From positions 16,696,791-16,760,790 of the forward strand of contig NC_056536.1 in assembly GCF_910596095.1 (NCBI RefSeq): 64,000 nucleotides of DNA. The letters run 5' to 3'. The translations under genes and the position numbers were made by a program. Source of the DNA: Thunnus maccoyii (taxonomy: Eukaryota > Chordata > Actinopteri > Scombriformes > Scombridae). Within the stretch, counting starts at the first letter, position 1, and every line of letters begins with the position of its first letter. Shown here piece by piece: positions 46,401-56,440 of this stretch. Below the pieces are notes generated by a model that ran no database searches, had not been told where the DNA came from, and saw only the letters and a program-made list of their open reading frames with translations.

Positions 46401-48724
46401 GATGCTGTCGTGTTTACCCTGGCCCCCCTCTGCACGCCCACTGCATTGTGGAAGTTGCTGGGCTTTGGGACACCACAATAGGCTGAGTGTAGGGACAGAT
46501 GGAGGTCCCTTTTCGAAGACGGCACAAAAAACAGCCAAGGTAGGAGGGCCATGGTGTCTGAGAGAGCGAGCAGCCAGCATGCCCTGCTGCCAGAGATGTG
46601 GGAGATCATTAGAGGTGGAGGAAGGGAGAGGAAAAACTGAAAAGGGATTTTAGTTTCTTCCTAATTATAATGCAAGGAAGAGTGTAACTCTGGGTGTCTC
46701 TTTGCTCTGGTAATCTGTCAGTAAATTTGGCATGATCTAGACACATTTACACAGCTCTGGTTCAGGATCACTTTGCAAACTGGGCTGGCCTGTACACATG
46801 CCAGCCTTTATAATCATTTACTGTATCTTGCTTTGTATATTTTCAAAAGTACTTTTCAGAGTGGACCAAGCTGGCAAAACTAAAAAGCACCATGGTGTGA
46901 AAGATGTTAAAACCCTTTTAAGCAGTGCTCAGATGTGATAATATGCCATTAATTTGGCCTTTATTTATATTTATTGAGGGTTAGACTAGGCCAGACGAGA
47001 GGTCAAATGCTGATGTCATTCATTAAGGCCAGTGCAGTGTAGGGAGCATTAGAGGGTTCTGTGATAGATGCTGATGAGGATATAGACGAGAAGCATTGGA
47101 GGAGGGTAGAGGGAGGTACCAGGCGCAGGAGCAACAGATGGGGCCTGATGGAAAGCTCAGGTTGTAAACTTTCTGTTAGCAACATCTGTCCATTTGTCCA
47201 TCTGCTACACTCGCTGTTTACAGTTTGTTTAGCAGAAAGTCATTAGAAAAAACCTTTTGTCACAGCATATTAATTAGATCAGAGAAGAACCAAATCTATG
47301 CAGATTCCTATTAGCTTAATGACTCAGTTTAAATACATTTGGATGGGTTTATACTTAAAAAATATAAAACTGGGGTGTGGGAAAACATATGATCCCCCAC
47401 CTCAGTTATGATCCATTCAAATCAACAGTTTTGCACCGTTCCCACAGATAAGCCCATCTATCACATCTGTGCCGCTTAAGGACAGAAGCCACACCATGGC
47501 ATCCTCTTTGTTCATTTTCTGGAGCACACATGAATAAGTGGATTGACACGGGATGCGGTTATAAGCCATGATTAGAGTTACATTAGCAATTACTATAAAC
47601 ATGCTCCTTATGATCTGTGTACTTATTCAAATACTGCACCACTTACCTAAACTAACAGTTAAAACCAACATCTCATTAGTATAACTGTTTGGAGTTTTTA
47701 TCTGGTACATTCAGTAGATGTTCCTCTCCACACCAGACAGCTACTTCTATCTAAAATTAATATGTTTTGCCTTCACAGCAAATTATGAACGATTGAGGGA
47801 ATATCACACCACAGCACAGATTTAAAAGCATCTAAAAAATGTGAGCATAATAGTTTCATTAGAAATGTTACATCACCTATGGGTGTTTTATTTCTTTTGG
47901 CTAAAAATATTCTCTCTTCAATTTGCTCTGCAGCAAGCGGATAAAAGAGAATTAAGCAGCTGATCTGGGCTCAGTGGCCACAGTGTTACATTAGACATTA
48001 ATCCAGAACAGTGGAAGGTTGGAGAAGAGATAGCATCTTTAATCCTGCACTCCATCCAGCCCACCCTCCCATCTGACACAGTGAGAGACTCATTCTGCAA
48101 ACTGAACCCAATATCCTCTGTTTCTTCCGCATAAAAGACACGAAAATCTCAAGACTTTACACCAAGTTTGGCAAATAATTTTGATGTTAAACCTTTGTTT
48201 GCTAAATGAGAGCGGTGAAGCTTTACAGTGTGACAGAACTTTTCTATGAGTGTTTACTGCATGAGCACCTTTTCCACAATTTCCACTGTAAACTGCAGCA
48301 TCCTCCAGTGTCTCCTAAATTTCCAGCCTGGTCTCAACAAATGAAATCTCAGTCCTCCTCACAGGGTTAGGCAAGTGTCCTGGTGAGCCCTCTCAGTGCA
48401 CACTGTCCCCCTATATGTAACAGATGTTACTGGGGCAACAGTTGGTATTGAAAGGGAGGGGCTTCAGGCCATCTGTCCAGGGTCAAGGTTTGAAAAGGGG
48501 TGGTAGAGATGGTGGCACGTTCAGGAAAATGGTAAGTATTTGGTTGAAAAGAGGGAATATAGCCCACATTGTAAATCTGCTCAATGTGCGCTTTCATTTC
48601 AGATTGCCTTTGTGAAGGTTTTGAGTGTGAGATTAGGAGTTGCATAAAGTTTGTCTGTGATATGGGAAAACTGTTGCTATAGTGCAAAAGCACCATCTTG
48701 TGGTTAAAGGCAATACTACAAACA
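42666..48724. other. Intergenic region between neurod4 and birc5
   Basis: No coding exon recognised on either strand. It holds a GT microsatellite at 43,404 and purine-rich stretches (44,340-44,470). Minus-strand frames at 44,054-44,491 and 45,545-45,924 are low-complexity shadows of these. Confidence 0.55.
43404..43448. repeat. (GT)n microsatellite
   Basis: Forty-five bases of GT repeat. Confidence 0.95.
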
Positions 48725-48742
48725 AAGTAATATTCCTCAAAA

Positions 48743-48748
48743 CTTTAT
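48743..48748 (-). terminator. birc5: birc5 polyadenylation signal
   Basis: AATAAA on the minus strand (AATAAAGT) 133 bases after the birc5 stop codon, giving a short 3' UTR. Confidence 0.65.
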
Positions 48749-48880
48749 TGATATTTTAAACTTACATTAGAGCACTGAGTCAAGACTATAGGCTCTAGCT
48801 ACACCCACAAGATTAGTGTAGCGATAAAAATCACAATATATACACAATAATTTAGATTTCCTTCCACAATTTGAGAGGAA

Positions 48881-48970
48881 TCATATAGAGTCCAACAGGG
48901 TTTTAAGGCTCTCATGTGTATGGTCTACATTATCTCGCAAATAGGCCATCTTCTTATGACAAATCTTTCT
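48881..48970 (-). CDS. birc5: birc5 exon 4
   Basis: 90 coding nt from acceptor TTTCTTTCAG. Reads [20 protein letters not shown] and ends KTLLDSI then TGA. This is the C-terminal helix that in survivin binds INCENP and Borealin; the tip differs from the mammalian sequence. Confidence 0.85.
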   Translation of the reverse strand, partial: RKICHKKMAYLRDNVDHTHESLKTLLDSI

Positions 48971-50560
48971 CTGAAAGAAAAAAAAAGCAGAATGTGAACA
49001 TCTCCTGCATAAGTACTTCAGACTCTACTTTGCACACAATCTACACAGATAGTAGGAACACTCACAACGTAGACCCTCAGCCTCTCTTTTTCCATGTGAT
49101 AGAATTCAGCCACCGTTAGCTCCGTGAAGTCTTTCTTTAAGGTTATGAATCCACAGTTAGGTGAGCGTTTTGTGTGTTCAGACCTGCGCAGAGAAAATGT
49201 TACAGAAGAAATTAGTCGAAGACAACATCTGAATGCGGCCTACAAAAAGGAATGCTTTGTTATCCTTAAATGAATCCAGTTCAATTAGGATATAACTATA
49301 AAAATCTTCTAATTTGGTATTATGCTGATCAAGAAAGCAGCTGCAATATTTGCATCCACTTACGTTTTAAAAACATAAATCAACTTTATTTGGCAGCCAT
49401 CATTTTCATTCTCAATGGTGATGTTCTGTATATTTAAATTTGTCCCTTAATGACTATGGATAACACTCAGGTCTGAGTAATACTGATGAAAAGAATTTCA
49501 GTTCTGAAGCTGCTGTGCCCCCTTACACTACTGGCATTATGTTTTCCAGTGAAGAGGAAATGAAAGGGCCTGAGGACATTGACACACTCTTCTTACCAGG
49601 GGTCATCATCTGGCTCCCAGCCCTCAAGCTCGATCAGACAGAAGAAACAGCAGGCAACATCAGGCTCATTCTCACTGGGGCAGTGGACAAACCCAGCCTT
49701 GGCCATCTACAAAGACAAAACAGTAACAGTTGCCACATAATGTCAAAAAACATTTTTCTCACAGAAAACTCAAAAATAAATATCAAAAAATTAAGGAATT
49801 TTATGGAGGTGATAACTCAATGACAAAGATGACAAGTGCAATGCAAGAACAAAAGGCCAGAACTGCAAGAGGATTAGTGCCAGTGAGAATGAAACCAGAG
49901 GATGATCTCTTTTTGGCTCCTGGAGGGTTAAGAGCTGGTAACGTGGCATATAGTGTTGCTCATCCAGTGAAGTGTCAGCAGCCCATCCATCATCACTAGA
50001 CTAGGGTGGGCAGAGGGTCTGTGCACTTGACACCAGATGCAATGAAACTAAATATGGCACCTGCTTGACTGTAAATCACATGCTGTCACAGCCTTGGATA
50101 AATGGTATAAAATCGCTGTGTAAACAAGGTTGGTATATAATAGCAATAATTATTTTCATCTCATATTTGTGTACTCTGTACGTTAATGTAGACTAGGCTG
50201 TATTTTTTTAGAGTGTCTGACATATCCGGACTGAAATTTGAGGAACCATCCCAGAAATGTGCCCAGTCTGACCTCCCACATACCCTATGTTACCTATAGT
50301 TAGTGTCTTCCTTGTGGACAAATTCCCCTCGTAACTTAATACCTATTGCGCCACTGCACTGTCAAAATTAACTTCCGATGATGAACATTAAGTAATAATA
50401 AATATTCTAAAGCACCAAGATGTCACAGGCTTACCTTTTCAGGTGTGCAATTACATTCCTCTCGAAATGGCCAGTCTGCAAAAGTTTGTTCTCGTAAATC
50501 TTGACTGTACATTTTGTCATATGAGTAAAACCTGGTTGCCAATACATCTATGCTGGCCAT
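48881..50560 (-). CDS. birc5: Survivin / baculoviral IAP repeat-containing 5
   Basis: Four coding exons predict 147 aa. Survivin is the BIR subunit of the chromosomal passenger complex (with Aurora B, INCENP, Borealin) at centromeres and midzone, and also restrains apoptosis (family knowledge). The BIR runs from about residue 24 ([17 protein letters not shown]) to NCGF. The zinc ligands Cys62, Cys65, His82 and Cys89 keep the human spacing (57/60/77/84). Thr39-Pro40 corresponds to the CDK1 site Thr34. A C-terminal helix follows ([18 protein letters not shown] to TLLDSI). Internal exons of 110 and 118 nt have the lengths I recall for human BIRC5. Start at 50,560 was chosen for the first in-frame Met close to the BIR; the frame is open to 50,746, but that part has no family match. 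Fish have two birc5 paralogs; I do not assign a or b. Confidence 0.9.
49066..49183 (-). CDS. birc5: birc5 exon 3
   Basis: 118 nt, acceptor TCTGCGCAG, donor ACGTT|GTGAGT. Reads (W)[19 protein letters not shown] and on to EKERLRVYV, completing the BIR zinc site (His82, Cys89) and starting the helix. Confidence 0.9.
49184..49596 (-). other. birc5: birc5 intron 2
   Basis: 413-bp GT-AG intron; nothing else recognised in it. Confidence 0.8.
49597..49706 (-). CDS. birc5: birc5 exon 2
   Basis: 110 nt, acceptor GTCTTTGTAG, donor CCCTG|GTAAGA. Reads [20 protein letters not shown] and on to [12 protein letters not shown], the core of the BIR domain with the zinc-binding CFFC. Confidence 0.93.
49707..50434 (-). 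other. birc5: birc5 intron 1
   Basis: 728-bp GT-AG intron between EK and MAKAGF. A + strand frame at 49,515-49,999 crosses it and exon 2; it is an antisense shadow. Confidence 0.8.
50435..50560 (-). CDS. birc5: birc5 exon 1
   Basis: 42 codons from ATG (GAAGATATGGCC) to TPEK, donor AAAAG|GTAAGC. Encodes the N-terminal tail and the first BIR strand ([16 protein letters not shown]). Confidence 0.88.
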
Positions 50561-50695
50561 ATCTTCAGCAAAAACCAAAAACCTAACATACATTAATTCA
50601 CAATGTGGGTGTTGATGTAGACATGGGCTGATGGCCTCCAGACTGCCTTGCACACTTCCACAGGTGTTTTCAGTTTTTGGCTGATTAAAATCAGG

Positions 50696-50711
50696 TTCAA
50701 GGTGGGCGGGG
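50696..50711 (-). promoter_or_regulatory. birc5: Possible CDE/CHR-like cell-cycle element of birc5
   Basis: Minus strand reads CCCCGCCCACCTTGAACC, about 140 bases before the start codon. A GC box is followed within three bases by CTTGAA, the CHR variant of cyclin A. Survivin promoters in mammals use CDE/CHR elements for G2/M expression. The match is short and the transcription start is unknown. Confidence 0.3.
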
Positions 50712-50759
50712 CTAGGATGAAACAATGTTAGGTCACTAGATTTCATCTACAAAAGGTCT

Positions 50760-52430
50760 ACTAAGGTAAAATACACAGTATAGTTTTGCTATTAAACAGC
50801 TTTTTTTATATTCTCTTGGTCTACATCATTTCTCAGTTACTTTGCACCTTAAATGTGCTTATTTTGCATTTTTGCCAAATAAGCAGTGGCAACTACAAGT
50901 TGCCACTTGTAGTTTGTCACAAGTCTTGGTGGTGCACTAAACTAGTATGTTTTTCATGTAGCAAAACACAAGTGGTAATATGTGTTCTACCTATTACAGG
51001 AACTACATGCTACAGTCGTTAGTGCAGGGTTTCGTGTTACAGCCCCAGCATCCTTTGCATTGGGCCTGTTTTGTGCATTTGTGTTTTTGTTGAAGGGCCA
51101 AAGGGGTGTTGTGAGGCCATCTCTGTAACAAGAAAAAAACCTGGCCAGTGTGAGCTATATAAGTCCACGTGTTTGGATGCTAGTGTGTTGTCTTCACAGT
51201 TGACACAAAAAGATAATGTTTATGGTATACTCAAGCTTCATTTAAAGGTGTGATTTTTGTTCCAACCCTTCTGTTCTGATGCAGAAGGAGAAAAAAATTT
51301 GAAAAAAAATTACACAAACTCACTACAGTAGATAAGAAATATTTATTGTATAATGTTTTTCTATGTAAGATGCATTTTATGTAATAAACACTAAGAGGTC
51401 CAAACATATTTTTTTTCTGGGCTTCAGGACATTCATTACTCAAATCTATAATACAAACTAACTAAATCCACATTTATTTATTAACCTAATGTGAATTAAT
51501 TCCACATCTATCTCTCTTGTTCCTGCATCTCATGTCAAAGGCTATATTTACATGTAAGTCATGGCTTTATATATTTGCTACAACATACATTTTGGACATT
51601 TCTGATACTAGTTCACCTAGATATTGCTACAGTTCAGAAGTCCAATATCAAAAATTCTAATGCACATTAAATGTACGACAGCTACTCTTAAACTTAATGT
51701 TACATTTAATTGGAATTTAATTTCCTCTGATCTCTGTATTTTCTTGACATTGTTGTGTTGTATTATATAGTTTGCCTTTCAACTGTGACATACTGTATGT
51801 ATGTAGATTTAACATCTGTATATAGTAGAAAAATTGCACAGACCGCCTTCACACTGGGACAATAGCATTTTAATACTTATATTACATATATTTATGATTA
51901 TATCCTTTATATTTATTTGTCTAATTCTTGTTTTTATTCTTCTTCAGCTAATTATTCTTTATTGCACACTAGCCTTTTTAGCACAACCTGCCCCACCCTG
52001 AATTTCACTGCACACATTATGAGCATGTGAGAAGTAAAACCTTTGATCTTGCCCTTGCCTGCTCCAGTGGCACAAGATTTCAATATACATATGGACATGT
52101 CAATTTTATTTTTAGACACACATGGAAAAAAAAAAAAAGTGTACCTGTCCTTTAAGATACTGTAATCCACAGCTGTGAAATGAAAATGGATCTATCACCT
52201 GACTTCATGATCCCCTGAAGCAATGAAGCTACATAAACTTTTAAAGATATATATCAAATAACATCTAAAATTTTATATGAACTGTAATGTATAGTACTCA
52301 TTTAGAAAGTGAAGGAACTTGACTCCCTCTGTTGGCAAATGAGAGAAATTTAAGGATGTTGTGTGTTGTAGCAATGAGTACTTCCCTCATCTCTCTTGAA
52401 TTGCTGTCTCCTTATGCAAAGAACTATCCA
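50760..52430. other. Intergenic region upstream of birc5
   Basis: AT-rich; no coding exon or recognisable repeat apart from a CTCF-like core at 52,323-52,335 (minus strand CCAACAGAGGGAG). Confidence 0.5.
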
Positions 52431-52439
52431 AAGGAAGGC

Positions 52440-54290
52440 TGAGCTTAAGTTTATGATACCCTCTTACTTTCTTTTACTCTGATCTCTCCTTATGTCTGCT
52501 CGTAAACCCTTCCCTATAGTGAGCTCTCCAATTACTGCAATTGATTTTCTTAATTTCTTTAATCACAAACTTGACTGTATTCTCTACCCACCGGGGGTGT
52601 TGACCCTTTCAAAATTGTGCATTTGGTGCATTGGAGACCACTGCCACGCTCTCACAATTTGAGGCTGTCTCCTTGGACACCTTCTGTAGGTTGCTGCTCT
52701 CCTCTAAATCCACAACCTGCGTATCTGACCATTTTCCTGTTAAATTGGTTATGGAACTTCTTATGATATTAGGCCCCTCCCTACTCAACATTATTAACAC
52801 CTCTCTTTTGTCTGGTGTTGTGCCCACCTCCTTTAAATCACTTAAACCTCAGCTCAAAAAACCTAACCTTGATCCTGATATTATCAATAACTTCAGACCT
52901 ATCTCCAATCTCCCCTTCCTCTCTAAAGTCTTGGAAAGAATTGTTTCCATCCATCTAACCGACTACCTCTCATCTAACAGTCTACTTGAACCCTTTCGAT
53001 CTGGCTTTAGATCGTTCCATAGCACTGAGACCACTCTCACAAAAGTGGTAAATGACCTACTCCTCGTCTCAGATTTTGACTCCTCTTCTATTCTTATCTT
53101 ACTTGATTTAAGTGCGGCATTTGATACTGTCGATCATAATATTCTTTTAAATCGCCTAGCGAGCTACATTGGTGTCCATGACTCTGTGCTTTCGTGGCTA
53201 AGCTTCTACCTATCTGAAAGAACTCATTGTGACTTAAAAATGTAACATCTGAATACTCTAAAGTTAACTTTGGCGTACCGCAGGGTTCTGTGCTGGGGCC
53301 TTTGCTTTTTTTGTCTACATGCTACCTCTTGGTGAAATTTTTCACAGCTACGGTATCAAATTTCACTGTCTGCGGATGATACCCAAATTTACATACCAAT
53401 TACACCTGATGATCATTCACAAATTGCAAATCTTGAATTATATCTAGTCATTGTTACAAATTAGATGTCACAAAACTTCTTGCGATTAAATGCCGATAAA
53501 ACTGAGATGCTAATTGTTGGCCCCAAAATCCAACTCCCTCTTCTTGCAGACCTTACTCTGAACTTTGGGGACAATTACCCAGAGCTCCACAGTTAAAAAC
53601 CTTGGCATTATTTTTGACACAGCTCTCTCATTTGATGCTCACATTAGAGAAATTTCTAAGATCTCCGATCGCATGATGCTGGATATCTTGGATATCTGTT
53701 CCTAGAATCAAGAAAAAATCAGTAAACAGTTGAGCGTTCTCCTACTGAGCTCCATATCTCTGGAACCAGCTACCTGTTACAATCAGGGGAGCAACTTTAT
53801 TTGAAATCTTCAAATCTAGACTCAAAACATACTTATTCTTGCAATCATATGACCTGCCCTGGCACCATTGGCATGGGTTCAATATAGTCTTTTCCCTCAC
53901 CTCAGTCTGCTGGTGCGCCGTCTGGTGGCTGAATATCGTGTATTGCACCCTTAATGTCTGTATGAAACTCACCTGGGTTTTGTACATCTTTTGTATTGCT
54001 CTATGTTTTGGGGTGTGTTTGTGAGGTTGCAGAATATTAGACTGTCTCACTAAAATCTGCATTTCTGCAATCATCAGCATGTCATAACGTGCGTGTGTCA
54101 CTCGATTCACTACTTCAGATGGTTTTCTGTGTATTGGATCCTCTTTAAATTTTCCATAATTTATTTATTTATTTATTTTATGTTGTCCCTCCTTGATTCT
54201 TCTAATATTGTTTTACTGCTGTAAAGTGTATTGAGACACCCTGGTGTGATTTTGCACTTTAAATAAATAAACTTTGACTTTTGACTTTAG
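52440..54290 (+). mobile_element. Decayed L2/CR1-type non-LTR retrotransposon, 5'-truncated
   Basis: A 204-codon frame (52,631-53,245) has reverse-transcriptase blocks NNFRPISNLPFLSKVLERIV, GFRSFHSTETTL and LILLDLSAAFDTVDHNILLN (motif A). After it come frameshifted remnants: GVPQGSVLGP near 53,276, the catalytic ADDTQIY region near 53,373 with a frame break just before it, NADKTEMLIVGP near 53,495 and the family's closing KSRLKTYLF-like block near 53,815. The 3' end is an AAATAAATAAACTTTGACTT-type tail near 54,260-54,290. Several frameshifts and an internal loss around 53,690-53,740 show it is inactive. The 5' boundary is approximate. Confidence 0.85.
52631..53245 (+). pseudogene. Reverse transcriptase fragment of the L2-type element
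   Basis: Longest intact part of ORF2. It covers fingers and palm up to motif A and shortly beyond, ends prematurely at 53,243-53,245, and lacks the catalytic ADD motif in frame and the endonuclease domain. Not a host gene. Confidence 0.85.
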
Positions 54291-56160
54291 ACATATTAAA
54301 ATTGTGCCACATCACATGTTTTTCATTCAGTCACGGATGTGTATAAATATATTAATACATAGCCATACATGTATTCAGGCATTCTTATTGAAACAGGCTT
54401 GAATTTCAATTTCCAACTGAGAGTTTTTGAGAAATGTAAATATAGACATAAAGGCCAGAAAGCCACTTGTCCAGTTTAATGGTTTATGGTGTGAACTTGC
54501 CTGTTTATTAATGTGAAAGACAGGGATAGACCTTGTCCGCAGTGTGTCCCTGTAACACTACCCCTCAGGCCCCTGGGTGCTGAAATGTGCTTACAACTGT
54601 AAACTGCTGTCCTTTTCCCCTTATAACCTTATCTTCCAGCAGAGTGCCTGTGGGAGTCCTGAGACACAGTGTGCCTGTTTATGAGGCTGAGATTGTGTGA
54701 TTTTTATATTGTATGTGTGTTGCACTCTAATAGTTGGCGCTGTGTATGGGCTTACTGAGCAGCGGGCCCGGAGTGAATTGGACATCAACTGTACATTTGA
54801 TGACATATTACATTAGCTCAAAGCAGCCTGTATGATGTGTGGCTGCTTACTGCAGGCACTGTTGAATAGCATCTACCTCTGAATTCCTGCATGTGTGTGT
54901 TACTGTTGTCACACAGCATTCTTCCATACATTCAAATTTTTCACTATTTTCCTTAACTTTTGCTGTTTCACTCAACGTTGCTGCACTGAAGTTTTAAGGT
55001 TTACCAGTTTACCCTCCTTCATTCTCGTTTTGTGTCTATGTTGCACCAGTGAAAATGTTTGTGTAGCTGACAGCTTCAGCAGTAAAGCTCCCTAATGGTT
55101 ATTTACAGTGGCTGGAGAATTTGCTTTGTTACTTTCACTCTGCTAATGGTCGTCCTATATGAGAGACAGTTTTGCAACTGTTTTGACTATCAGAGAATTC
55201 CTGCCATGTGCTGTGCCACAAATCATCTTTTCAGAGGTTGAAATTTATCTTCCCTCTGAACCTCACATTTACTCCTCATGCCTTCATTGACATTTGACTC
55301 TTCTTCCCTTCTTAGCCTCCCTGCTACAGCCTTTAACTCTCTGCTCTCTCTGTCTCCTGACACACTTATTAAGGCCTGCCACGATTAGCTGCTGGAATCT
55401 CTTGCTCTCACTTTGTTTTCACACAGGGCTGAGAGAGAGAGAGAGAGAAAATGAGGGAGGGAGGAGAAGGGATGTAGAGAGGTGAAGGGGAGGTGATAGC
55501 TGTGGTGTGTTTGTGTTCTCTATTTCCACGTCCTTTACATTGCCATTGTGGGCACAAGGATGTTATTTGCATGCGCGACTCTTGAAATCTTTTCGAATGA
55601 ATGAGAACCGTGGAGAATCTTTTCTGGTCATTTTTCTTCCACCTGAAGAACCCTGACTAGTTTCATCCTGGGAAGAATTTCACAGAGGAAATAGTTGTTT
55701 CTCAGTGTGTCTGTGTAGGACTCGAGATCTGACTCACCCTGTAAGAGCAGCAGGAGGACTGAGAGGTGCAATCAATGTGGAGCTCAGGTAAGAAAGGAGC
55801 CTATTACGATCTACTATATCACTGTATCTGTCTGCTTCCATTTAAAATGACGCATTACTGTCTCTGTGGACAGCACGAAATATATCCAGTTGCTCCCATG
55901 TAAAATGAAGGCGATAATTGAGTGAGATTTTTGCGCTATAAATATGCTTTGATGCAGCAGGAAAAATTTCTTTCAATGAATGATCAGGCAAATGTGTCTG
56001 TGTGGTTGTAAGTGATTGATCTTCATACTGAGTCTTCATTCTTGGTTCAAATATTCACATGGTGCCCATGGAGCTGACAAGTGTCCTGACAGCTCCACCT
56101 GTCTTCTGCTGCCCTCACACCCAGATTGAACACTACATATTTAGGTGAAACTGATCTTAT
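54291..56160. other. Intergenic region after the LINE
   Basis: No recognised gene. A purine-rich GA stretch lies at about 55,430-55,490. A weak candidate first exon ends at 55,787 (see findings). Confidence 0.5.
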
Positions 56161-56162
56161 CT

Positions 56163-56440
56163 TGTGTGTGTGTGTGTGTACTTCTATTACTCATGTTGTG
56201 GGGATATAAATCTGTTCACTAACATTGTGGGGACTCGTCTCTGTTCTGGGGACAAAAAGCAAAACCTTAAAATGTTTACATTATAAGGTTTTGCTTTTTT
56301 ATTACATTTTTGGGTGAAGACTTGGTACATGGTTAGGTATAGGAAAATAGTGGTTATGGTTAGGGTAAGTCTTCAGGAAATTAAGTAAGTCGATGTAATG
56401 TCTTCTGAAGTGATGGAAACATGTCCTCTGCAGGGCTAAG
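56163..56440. repeat. TTGTGGGGAC-type dispersed fish repeat, copy 1
   Basis: Begins with a GT run and ACTTCTATTACTCATGTTGTGG, then AAATCTGTTCAC, ACATTGTGGGGACTC, GGGGACAAAAAGC, GGTTATGGTTAGGGTAAGTC and GTCGATGTAATGTC. Landmarks and order are shared with the 58.98-59.28 kb copy. It contains a perfect 16-bp inverted repeat (56,254-56,269 with 56,284-56,299). Confidence 0.65.

Noticed and set aside
49515-49999. Plus-strand frames of 102 and 89 codons
   Set aside because: First covers birc5 exon 2 antisense; second is intronic; no similarity.
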